From contig PMLC01000037.1 of NCBI GenBank assembly GCA_003158745.1, positions 6,220-54,012 of the forward strand: DNA of 47,793 nt. The letters run 5' to 3'. The position numbers were made by a program, and so were the translations under genes. The notes below the pieces were generated by a model. The model ran no database searches. It was given only the letters and a program-made list of their open reading frames with translations, and was not told where the DNA came from. This document shows, piece after piece, positions 27,475-34,525 of the stretch (within the stretch, counting starts at the first letter, position 1; each line of letters begins with the position of its first letter). The DNA comes from Acidobacteriota bacterium. GTDB lineage: Bacteria; Acidobacteriota; Thermoanaerobaculia; Thermoanaerobaculales; Thermoanaerobaculaceae.

Positions 27475-27985
27475 GCCGGGTCCGTTCCTTTCGGGCCAGC
27501 GGGGCCGGAATGTCATCGGGTCGTCGCTCCAGCTGGCGAAGCGCCTCCTGGAGAACCGAAGCGAGCCTCTCGCGCACCCTCGGGCTCAGCCTGCTCGCAG
27601 CGTGGTCGAGGCCCCGGCTCTTGGCCTCTGCGAGCCGTGTCACGAGCCGGGCGCCTCTCGGGGTGATGGCCAGCCGCTTGCGGCGGCGGTCTCCCGGATC
27701 CTCGGTGCGGTCCACGAGGCCTTCCTGCACCAGACGGTCGAGGAGCTGGCTCGTGGCCGGCTGCGAGAGGTGCAGGACGGCGGCGATCGAGGACACGCAC
27801 TGAGGGCTCTGATCGTGCAGCTTGAACAGAGTCAGCACCTGGGGCAGGGTGAGCCCCGTCTCGGCCATGATGGCCAGATCCTCGCCCAGCGAGGCCTCGG
27901 CCATGAGCATCCACCACGATCGAATCGTGTGGCCGAGGCCCGGCCGGCCGGGGCCGGCTTCGCGGAGATGTTTCACCATCGCCAT
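27461..27985 (-). CDS. MarR-family transcriptional regulator of the efflux operon
   Basis: 174 residues from the ATG at 27985 (a second ATG at 27979 is possible); upstream in-frame text is a shadow of the glycosyltransferase. The MarR winged helix is clear: LTLPQVLTLFKLHDQSPQCVSSIAAVLHLSQPATSQLLDRLVQEGLVDRTEDPGDRRRKRLAITPRG, with dimerisation helices on both sides. It is the first gene of marR-tolC-emrA-emrB and overlaps tolC. MarR proteins typically repress such operons and are released by phenolic or hydrophobic ligands. A perfect 7-bp inverted repeat (27986-28020) abuts the ATG. Confidence 0.95.
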   Translation of the reverse strand: MAMVKHLREAGPGRPGLGHTIRSWWMLMAEASLGEDLAIMAETGLTLPQVLTLFKLHDQSPQCVSSIAAVLHLSQPATSQLLDRLVQEGLVDRTEDPGDRRRKRLAITPRGARLVTRLAEAKSRGLDHAASRLSPRVRERLASVLQEALRQLERRPDDIPAPLARKERTRHELD

Positions 27986-28020
27986 GGTTCCAAGGTCCAA
28001 AACATTCCGAAGATGGAACC
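27986..28020. promoter_or_regulatory. Candidate MarR operator
   Basis: GGTTCCA (27986-27992) and TGGAACC (28014-28020) are perfect inverted arms 21 nt apart, immediately before the marR ATG. The inner sequence is the most A+T-rich stretch nearby. MarR sites are usually shorter palindromes, so this may be two half-sites or a larger site; no clear -35/-10 was found. Confidence 0.45.
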
Positions 28021-28136
28021 GTACTGGGTCCCCCCCTATTCCGTCAACAGTCCGTGCGCCGTTCCGGAAGGCCGGCGCCAGGGCCACCGCGATTGTGGAG
28101 GGAGCCGCGCCCTTCTGGCGCGTCGCGTGAGCCGGG

Positions 28137-29642
28137 CTACCGGTGGGCCGTCGGCGCGGTTGTCTCGGCCAGCCGCCAGAGGGAGGCCTCATCGAGGCCG
28201 CCGAGGCGTTGCCACGAGCCGGGCCATCTCTGGTCGAATTCGACCCTGTCGTTCCGGAAGAGCAGGGCGTACAGAGGCACTCCGGCCCTTCGTGCATCGG
28301 CGGTGAAACGAACATAAGTCGGCTCGTCCATGAGGTCGTAGCGCACAATCGGGGAGCGGCCGTAGAAATACACGGCACCGCTCGTCTGCATCGCGAGGAG
28401 TGCGGCGTTCGGCGGGAGCTGGCGCTCCGACCAGGCGACGCATCGCGGGTAGACGTCCTCGCTCGTGCCGACGTTCCACACTCGACGGGTGACGTCCCAG
28501 TAAGCCGAGACGCCGAGAGCCCAGAGGAGGCTGGCGGCGAGCGCCGGTGCGGCAAGGCGGCGGAGGACGGGTCGCGAGCGCCACCGCTCGGCCGCGAGAG
28601 CGCAGAGCTCTTGGGCGGCCAGCGCGGCGCTGAGGATGAATGCGGGCAGGGCGGGCAGGAGGAACCGCAGCCGCCACCACCCGTAGACCGACTGCTCGTA
28701 CAGGGTGTAGAAGCCGACGATTGCGCCGGCCCAGGTGAGCAGCACGACCTGGCGGCGGTCGCCCCGCACGGCCCGGACGAGCCCGAAGCCGACCAGAGCG
28801 AGAGCGGGCACCCCAAGGAAGGTCGCCAACCAGCGGACGAAGTGGAGCAGGCCGGTGGGGAGGTTTGTGAGCGACACGAGAGGGGCGATTCCCGTGTAGC
28901 CGGTTGTGAAGACGCGGCCATACTCGGCGAGGTTATACAGGCCCAGACCGGCAAGCAGAGGAGCGGCACCGACCGCGGCTGGTACGAAGGCCGCCGGGCT
29001 CCCCCCGAGAGCGAGTGCGATCGCCGGAGCCAGGAGCGCATCCGTCGGGCGGACGAGGACCGCCATGCTGAAGCTCATTCCGGCGGCGACGGCGTACGCC
29101 CCCCGCTTCCGCCCGCGCAGCGCGAAGGCGACGGCGGCGGTGCACCACGCCGTCGCGAGCAAGTCGCTCATGACGCGGACCGATTGCAGGACCGTGAGGG
29201 GGAAGAGCGTGAACGTCAGCACCGCCGTGACGCACCAGGTTTGCGGCATCGCCAGGACCCTCGCGAGGCGATACAGGAGCACTGTCGCAGCAACCCACGC
29301 GATCACGTTGACGGCGACAGGTGCGCGTCCGATGCCGATGAGCAGGGAGGCCGCCGCGAGGTGGAGCGGCAGGCCGGGCGGGTAGGTTGGGACGGCGGTA
29401 AGCGGCTGACGGCCCGGGCGCATTCCGAGTGGCACGAAAACGCCGGGCCGGTAGGCGTCCGGCTTGACGCCGGGGACCGTTCGGACGCGCTCGTAGAGCT
29501 GGCCGGCGGCGAACATTCGTGCGCTGTTGAGGTATCCGGAGGAGTCGGCTCCGCCGGCAGCGGTGCCGGAGAAGCGGACGACGAGGGCGGCCCCTGCGAC
29601 CAGCGCCGCCGCCGCCGCCGCCGTGAAGACACGCGTGGTCAT
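28137..29642 (-). CDS. GT39-like membrane glycosyltransferase (GT-C)
   Basis: 501 residues with about ten to twelve TM helices. After TM1 comes the first periplasmic loop with the acidic residue in GGADSSGYLNSARMFAAGQLYE, then a PTYPPGLPLHLAAASLL segment typical of ArnT/PMT-like enzymes, and later VRPTDALLAPAIALAL. The C-terminal ~100 residues are soluble (WSERQLPPNAALLAMQTSGAVYFYGRSP) and probably periplasmic. Such enzymes move a sugar from a lipid carrier to lipid, polysaccharide or protein. Donor and acceptor are unknown. It is not overlapped by any neighbour; the 114-nt gap upstream shows no clear promoter. Confidence 0.87.
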   Translation of the reverse strand: MTTRVFTAAAAAALVAGAALVVRFSGTAAGGADSSGYLNSARMFAAGQLYERVRTVPGVKPDAYRPGVFVPLGMRPGRQPLTAVPTYPPGLPLHLAAASLLIGIGRAPVAVNVIAWVAATVLLYRLARVLAMPQTWCVTAVLTFTLFPLTVLQSVRVMSDLLATAWCTAAVAFALRGRKRGAYAVAAGMSFSMAVLVRPTDALLAPAIALALGGSPAAFVPAAVGAAPLLAGLGLYNLAEYGRVFTTGYTGIAPLVSLTNLPTGLLHFVRWLATFLGVPALALVGFGLVRAVRGDRRQVVLLTWAGAIVGFYTLYEQSVYGWWRLRFLLPALPAFILSAALAAQELCALAAERWRSRPVLRRLAAPALAASLLWALGVSAYWDVTRRVWNVGTSEDVYPRCVAWSERQLPPNAALLAMQTSGAVYFYGRSPIVRYDLMDEPTYVRFTADARRAGVPLYALLFRNDRVEFDQRWPGSWQRLGGLDEASLWRLAETTAPTAHR

Positions 29643-29756
29643 CGCGTGGATTCTCGTTCAGATGACCGCGATGGGCAATCACACGCCGGATACGGGCACC
29701 CCACGCCGCCCCGAACCTCCCCGGATGGGAGAGGGTCAGCGTTCCGGGCCGGAGTC

Positions 29757-30428
29757 TCAGGCCACCGGGGTGTGGGCTCCTCGGCACTTGCGCCCGAGCA
29801 TTCTCTCGATGAGCGCGGCCGTGATCTCAAGGGAGACTTCGAGGCCGACCGAGCTGGTGTTGATGCAGAGGTCGAACAGGGATGCGTCGTCCCAGTTCCT
29901 GCCAGTGAAGCTCTTGATGAACTGGGCCCTTTGCCGATCCGAGCGGTCGACCTGCTCCTCCGCTTCCTTTTCGGTCTCGATCCCATAGATCTCCATCACG
30001 CGTCGCACGCGGAACGACTGTGCCGCGTGCACCATGATGTTCACAACATTCGGGCGGCCGGCCAGCACGTGGAACCCGGCCCGGCCGACGATCACTGTGT
30101 CGAAACGCTCGGCGATCTCGTGAATGATGACGCTCTCGAGCTTGAAGAGATCCACGGCGTACACCGGCGGGAGGGCCGGAGGCACGAACGCGGCGTCCGG
30201 GGCGCCCATTGAGAACGAGTGCAACAACGACTCCCAGAAGCTCGTGGCCTTCTCCTCGCTGGGGGAGAGGTCCCCTTCCCGGAGCCCGGCCGCCGCCGCC
30301 GCCTGCTGCAGGATCTCGCGGTCGGCGTAGCGCAAGCCGAACCTGTTCGCGATCGCTTGGCCGATGAAGGAGCCGCCGCTGCCCAGTTGTCTCGAGATCG
30401 TGAGCACCATTGTCGGCCTCTCGCGCAT
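29757..30428 (-). CDS. Cytidylate kinase-like family protein
   Basis: 223 residues from the ATG at 30428 with GGGAGG upstream. It begins MVLTISRQLGSGGSFIGQAIANRFG, where GSGGSFIG replaces the GPxGxGKST P-loop of canonical Cmk, as usual for the Cytidylate_kin2 family (PF13189). It continues with YADREILQQAA, a lid-like region, VIVGRAGFHVLAGRPNVVNIMVHA, RRVMEIYGIETEKEAEEQVDRSDRQRAQFIKSF and DLCINTSSVGLEVSLEI. The true substrate of this family is not established. The missing P-loop Lys is typical of the family, not a defect. It is transcribed alone, divergent from the kinase gene at 30758. Confidence 0.9.
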   Translation of the reverse strand: MRERPTMVLTISRQLGSGGSFIGQAIANRFGLRYADREILQQAAAAAGLREGDLSPSEEKATSFWESLLHSFSMGAPDAAFVPPALPPVYAVDLFKLESVIIHEIAERFDTVIVGRAGFHVLAGRPNVVNIMVHAAQSFRVRRVMEIYGIETEKEAEEQVDRSDRQRAQFIKSFTGRNWDDASLFDLCINTSSVGLEVSLEITAALIERMLGRKCRGAHTPVA

Positions 30429-30757
30429 CGCCGCCTCCCGAGCGCCCGCCGGCGTTCGTTTCGTCGGGCTTGACACCGCTGCCTCTATAGCTTCAATCTT
30501 ACATCTTTCCGGGTCGCCTGCCGCGTCGGGCGCTCCAGCGCCGCCGGTTGGAAGTGCGCGAGGGGGCGCGTCCATCGGATGCAGCGAATCCCGGGCGCAG
30601 CGCAGGCGGCTAAGGCGGGGACGGCAGAAGTCCTTGAGCCCATTTCGAGAAGCGTTCCTTCTTGGTAGACTGAGAACAGCGTGGCTTCGCGAATTCGTTC
30701 GCTTGCTGCGAATCGTCGGTGGTCGCCCGCTCTTTGGAGGGCGGCAGAGGCGCGAGT
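30429..30757. other. Divergent intergenic region
   Basis: 329 nt between two divergent genes. An A+T-richer patch at 30466-30510 contains TTGACA on the plus strand (30470-30475) with a weak -10 candidate (TCAATC, 17 nt on) and TATAGA on the minus strand (30489-30484). These could be divergent promoters; neither is convincing alone. No gene is seen. Confidence 0.35.
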
Positions 30758-31423
30758 ATGAGGCAGATACCGGACCCGGAACTTGGCGAGACGATCCCCG
30801 ACCTCCTGCACCGGTTCCGCAACCCGCTCGCAGCCCTCAAGTCAGGCATTTCTCTGGTGATGCACGTCGCAAAGCCGACCGGTGAGACGCTCGATCTCCT
30901 GAACCAGATGCTCAACGAGATCGGGAGGCTGGACCTTGCCACACGGGAGACGCAGCGGTACTTCTGTATGACCGCCGGCCGGCCGCGGCCGGTCCGTGTG
31001 ACCCAAGTCGCGAGCGAGGCGCGAGAGGCGGTCCAGGACGAGGCGGCTAGGGCGGGCGTGGAGGTCGTGCTCGAAGGCGGCGGGGAAGAGAGCGCTCTGG
31101 TCGACCACGAGCAGCTCTGCTTCTCGCTCGCCGAACTGCTCGCGAACGCCTGCCGGGAGTCTGCGCCGGGCAGCCGGGTGCGCGTGATGTGGCACCGGGG
31201 CACGAAGGGCCTCGAGGTCATCGATGTCGTGGATTCCGGCAGGGGAATACCGGCAGCCCACGCCGGCGAGATTGGGAAACCCTACTTCACGACATCGCCC
31301 GGGCGGACCGGTCTCGGCCTCGCGACGGTCGCGAAAATTTGCCGGTTGGCCGGAGGGAGCTTATCGTGGGACAACCTCGGCGATCGAGGTTGCCGGTTCA
31401 CCGCGGAGCTGCCGATCGGATGA
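30758..31423 (+). CDS. Minimal histidine kinase without sensor domain
   Basis: 221 residues from the ATG at 30758 (MRQIPDPELG). The phosphorylation helix starts almost at once: LLHRFRNPLAALKSGISL, with His18 in the HxxRNPL form. The HATPase_c domain has the N-box LAELLANACRES, G1 VVDSGRGIP and G2 TGLGLATVAKICRLAGG. No TM helix, PAS or GAF is present, so input must come from elsewhere or by protein contact. It is followed 4 nt later by a NarL-type regulator, its likely partner. A HisKA-type kinase feeding a NarL-type regulator is unusual, since NarL regulators mostly pair with HisKA_3 kinases. Confidence 0.93.
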   Translation: MRQIPDPELGETIPDLLHRFRNPLAALKSGISLVMHVAKPTGETLDLLNQMLNEIGRLDLATRETQRYFCMTAGRPRPVRVTQVASEAREAVQDEAARAGVEVVLEGGGEESALVDHEQLCFSLAELLANACRESAPGSRVRVMWHRGTKGLEVIDVVDSGRGIPAAHAGEIGKPYFTTSPGRTGLGLATVAKICRLAGGSLSWDNLGDRGCRFTAELPIG

Positions 31424-31427
31424 CCAC

Positions 31428-32060
31428 ATGATCCGAGTCCTCGTCGCAGACGACCACGCCCTGGTGAGGGCGGGGTTGAAGCACATCCTCGGCAAGACCG
31501 GCGAGATCAGCGTGGTCGGCGAGGCCTGCAACGGCCAAGAGGTCATGGTCGAAGCACGGCGCACCCCGTGCGACGTGGTGCTACTGGACATCGGAATGCC
31601 CGGGCGCAGCGGCCTCGATGTACTGAAACAGCTGCGGGCCGAGCACCCGAGCCTATCGGTACTCATCCTGACGATGTACCCGGAAGAGCAGTATGCCGTG
31701 CGCGCTCTGCGGGCCGGGGCGGCAGGCTACCTGACGAAGGACAGCGGGCCCGAGGAACTCGTGAGCGCCGTTCGCAAGGTCGCGTCGGGAGGTCGCTACG
31801 TCACCATGCGCGCGGCGGAGAGCCTGGCGTTCGAAGTGCAGGGGCGGCTCCGGCAATCGCCCCACGAGGCGTTGTCCGACCGTGAGTTGCAGGTCCTCTG
31901 CATGATCGCGCGAGGAAGAACGGTGAACGAGATCGCGGGCGAGCTCACGTTGAGCCCAAAGACTGTGAGCACCTACCGGTCCCGCGTCCTCGCAAAGCTG
32001 AATTTGCGCAACAACAGCGAGATCGCCTACTACGCCGTCAAGGAGGAACTGGTCGATTGA
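31428..32060 (+). CDS. NarL/FixJ-family response regulator
   Basis: 210 residues from the ATG at 31428, 4 nt after the kinase stop. Receiver: acidic pair in VADDH, phospho-Asp54 in VVLLDIGMPG, Lys in YLTKDSGPEEL. C-terminal LuxR-type HTH: LSDRELQVLCMIARGRTVNEIAGELTLSPKTVSTYRSRVLAKL. It is a transcription factor coupled to the minimal kinase just upstream. The next gene, of unknown function, starts 179 nt downstream on the same strand and could be a target or operon member. Confidence 0.96.
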   Translation: MIRVLVADDHALVRAGLKHILGKTGEISVVGEACNGQEVMVEARRTPCDVVLLDIGMPGRSGLDVLKQLRAEHPSLSVLILTMYPEEQYAVRALRAGAAGYLTKDSGPEELVSAVRKVASGGRYVTMRAAESLAFEVQGRLRQSPHEALSDRELQVLCMIARGRTVNEIAGELTLSPKTVSTYRSRVLAKLNLRNNSEIAYYAVKEELVD

Positions 32061-32239
32061 AACCCGGACCGGCGGGGCCGTCGCCCCACCTTTCCGAACG
32101 GCGCCGACATCCCATCCGCGGGGACCTTACACACGTGCCGGGGTCAACGCCGGCACGCAGGGCGGCACCGATCCGATACCCGCGTTTGAACACTGGTCTA
32201 CCATTAGGATGTGGGGATTCGACCCCTCTGGGGGAGCTG

Positions 32240-33688
32240 GTGAACAGGGGACCGCTGAACGGCGGAGACGACGCCGCGCGCGGACCCGCGTTCCCCTCCG
32301 AGGCGTGGGACAGGCTTGTCCAGTTCGAGACGCACCTCAAGGCGATCGAACGGTTCTTCAACCTCGAGAACCACCCTGCCAGGTCGAGCGGGCCAATCGC
32401 TTTCCAGGACAACCTGACGACCGAGGTGATGCTCGCCGAGCGCCAGTTCCGGCGTCTGGTCCAGCTCGGCCGCGGGATCATGGACGAGACCGACGCGAAC
32501 TTGCTGGCCTTCCGAAACTACGTCGAGAGCGAATGGGCTGGCGACGCGGCCCGCGACGCCCTCCTCGCGGAGTACTCCGATCAAAAGACCTGGCGTGACA
32601 GCCTGTTCCTCCTGCTCGAAGGGCTCCAGAGCCTGACCGTGCTCGCGGCGGGCCTTCGGGCCGCCAACTCCGTCAACCTGGCGACTTTCCGTGCGCTCGG
32701 CCAGCAGTTCCGGTCACTGATGGTCCACAACCGGTTCTTCAGCCCCGTCCGTGCGCGCCCCGTGTTTCTCTTTGCCGAGCGCCTCGGCCACCCCATCATG
32801 CGCCGGGCCGTAGTCGAGTGTCCCTCGGAACGCCTCCGCCGAGCGATGGCCCTCGTCCTGTCCATACTCAACAGGCACCTGAGGGTGTTGAGCTGGGTCG
32901 AGGTCGGCAGCGAGCGTCGCGAGGAGCTCCTTGATGCCCTGCCTCTGCTGACGCTTCTGCGCAGCGACTTCGTGATCCTGAGGCCATTCCTGGAGAAGGC
33001 GTTCCCGAAGAGGTTCTTCTCGCAAGACAAGACCACGCGCGTGGAGGAGGATCTGCGAGCACGGATCGACGGCTTCTGCTTCGAGCTCCAGGTCGAGGCG
33101 CGGAAAGCGTTCGAGGTTTTCCTGCTCGACTTCACCCAGACCACCAGCGTCAAGAGGATCAAAGGCTCTCTCGAGGCCGCGCACGGCCTGCTCACGGCGC
33201 TGCTCGAACAGGCGGTGGTGGCCGTCGTCGGCGTCACGCTCCCCGGGACCGCCGACAAGGACCTGTTCCCGAGCTGTGTGATGCGCCGTCAGCAGTCGCT
33301 GCGCCTTCGCGAGGACCTCTGGTTGTTCGGCGAGGTCCTCGGGCATGTCACCGAGTTCCTGATTTCCCCTGCGGCGCCCGAGAGCAAGAGGCTGGCGTAC
33401 AAGGGGCTCCTCGACTTCCTGACGTATTTCGAGAACCTCAGCATGCAGTTCGTGCGCTACTCCGACCACGAGCCGTTCGAGCACTTCTGTCGGGAGATGC
33501 GGGCGCTGCGCGACGAGCGGTTCATGGACCAGCTGAGGTGTGAGGACATCGCCAGCAACTTCGACTGCTTCCGGGTCTTCATCCAGACCATCCTCGGCCT
33601 CGTCAACCTGCGCGCCGATCTGCACGCTACCGTGCTCGACGATGTCCGCGCCAAGCGCGCCCTGATGCAGTTCGTCCGCGTCGCCTGA
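32240..33688 (+). CDS. Conserved-looking protein of unknown function (482 residues)
   Basis: The GTG at 32240 with GGGGGAG upstream is the chosen start; the frame is open back to 32057 but that stretch reads like non-coding DNA. It is a soluble, strongly helical protein with no TM helix, signal peptide or repeat that I can see. Recognisable landmarks: TTEVMLAERQFRRLVQLGRGIMDETDANLL near the N-terminus, SVNLATFRALGQQFRSLMVHNRFFSPVRARPVF in the middle, and CEDIASNFDCFRVFIQTILGLVNLRADLH near the end. I do not recognise a family and see no catalytic motif. It sits between a two-component pair and a chemosensory cluster, so a signalling role is possible, but that is context only. Confidence 0.85.
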   Translation: MNRGPLNGGDDAARGPAFPSEAWDRLVQFETHLKAIERFFNLENHPARSSGPIAFQDNLTTEVMLAERQFRRLVQLGRGIMDETDANLLAFRNYVESEWAGDAARDALLAEYSDQKTWRDSLFLLLEGLQSLTVLAAGLRAANSVNLATFRALGQQFRSLMVHNRFFSPVRARPVFLFAERLGHPIMRRAVVECPSERLRRAMALVLSILNRHLRVLSWVEVGSERREELLDALPLLTLLRSDFVILRPFLEKAFPKRFFSQDKTTRVEEDLRARIDGFCFELQVEARKAFEVFLLDFTQTTSVKRIKGSLEAAHGLLTALLEQAVVAVVGVTLPGTADKDLFPSCVMRRQQSLRLREDLWLFGEVLGHVTEFLISPAAPESKRLAYKGLLDFLTYFENLSMQFVRYSDHEPFEHFCREMRALRDERFMDQLRCEDIASNFDCFRVFIQTILGLVNLRADLHATVLDDVRAKRALMQFVRVA

Positions 33689-33756
33689 TTCAGATCTCAG
33701 TACCTTCCCAGAAAATCCCCGGCCCGTGGCCGTGGGACCGGAGTGCCGGTCCGGAT

Positions 33757-33847
33757 GCAGAGGGGCAGGGGTGCAGGGGAGCAGAGGGGCAGCCGAGGGT
33801 GGGCGGCCAGAAGGCCTCTAGCTCCTCTGCCCCTCCGCTGCTCTGCC
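33757..33847. repeat. G-rich palindromic intergenic repeat, copy 1
   Basis: GCAGAGGGGCAGGG (33757-33770) and GCAGGGGAGCAGAGGGGCAG (33773-33792) are followed by a reverse-complement arm CTCCTCTGCCCCTCCGCTGC (33822-33841). GAGGGGCAG (33784-33792) pairs perfectly with CTGCCCCTC (33827-33835). It lies between the convergent unknown gene and response regulator, where a terminator would be expected. The same words recur at 45797-45880 and 47682-47731. Confidence 0.6.
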
Positions 33848-33865
33848 TGTTTGCTGGTGCGGCGC

Positions 33866-34240
33866 CTACTGCAAGCCGACGAGCTTCCGCAGGAACTCCA
33901 GCAGGCCGTCCTTCGTGAAAGGCTTCTTGAGGTACGACTTGGCTCCGAGCCTGGTGCACTCGTGGACGACATCGTCGCCGGCGAGAGAGCTGATCATCGC
34001 GACGGTCGCCACCGGGTTGATCGCCAGTATCTGCTTCAGCGTCTCAGGGCCGCCCTGCTCGGGCATCACGATGTCAAGCAGGACGATGTCGGGCTTGAGC
34101 TTCGCGTACCTGTCGACGGCGCTCTTGCCGTCGCGGGCGGAACCGGCGAAGACGAACTCCGATCCCTGGAGATAGGTCCCGATCAGGGTGAGCACCCCAA
34201 CGGAATCATCGACCGCCAGGACCCTGTGAGTTCGCATCAT
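33866..34240 (-). CDS. Single-domain response regulator (CheY-like)
   Basis: 124 residues, receiver only. Acidic pair in LAVDDSV (Asp11, Asp12), phospho-Asp56 in IVLLDIVMP, Ser/Thr switch in VAMISSLAGDD, Lys in YLKKPFTKDG. It starts MM; the first ATG at 34240 has GAGGGCGGG upstream. It is divergent from cheA (285 nt between), and a second lone receiver closes the far end of the cluster on the same minus strand. It could be an output or phosphate sink for the CheA in this cluster. Confidence 0.94.
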   Translation of the reverse strand: MMRTHRVLAVDDSVGVLTLIGTYLQGSEFVFAGSARDGKSAVDRYAKLKPDIVLLDIVMPEQGGPETLKQILAINPVATVAMISSLAGDDVVHECTRLGAKSYLKKPFTKDGLLEFLRKLVGLQ

Positions 34241-34525
34241 CCCGCCCTCGCCGTTGCGCCGACTGTTGCGCTTCCGAAGGATGGTAGCCACGGCGCCCGC
34301 GGGAATCAAGGCCGATAGCGCACCGCGCGGCGGTTCGTCGCGTTCGCGGGAGCGCGGGAGCAAGGAGAGTCCCGAAACGACTTGTAGGTCCCGCTCCCAT
34401 ATCCGGCATGGTGGTTTCTTCGACAAACGCGGTGCAGGCGCGCCCACACAACTGCAAGGCGGCTGCCTATTACGGGCCCCAGGGCCGACCGGTACAACGG
34501 TGTGCAGGAGGGTGGGGTCCCAGGC

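Noticed and set aside
28143-30212. 689-residue plus-strand frame
   Set aside because: It runs antisense through two real genes and reads as Gly/Glu/Arg-rich low-complexity text.
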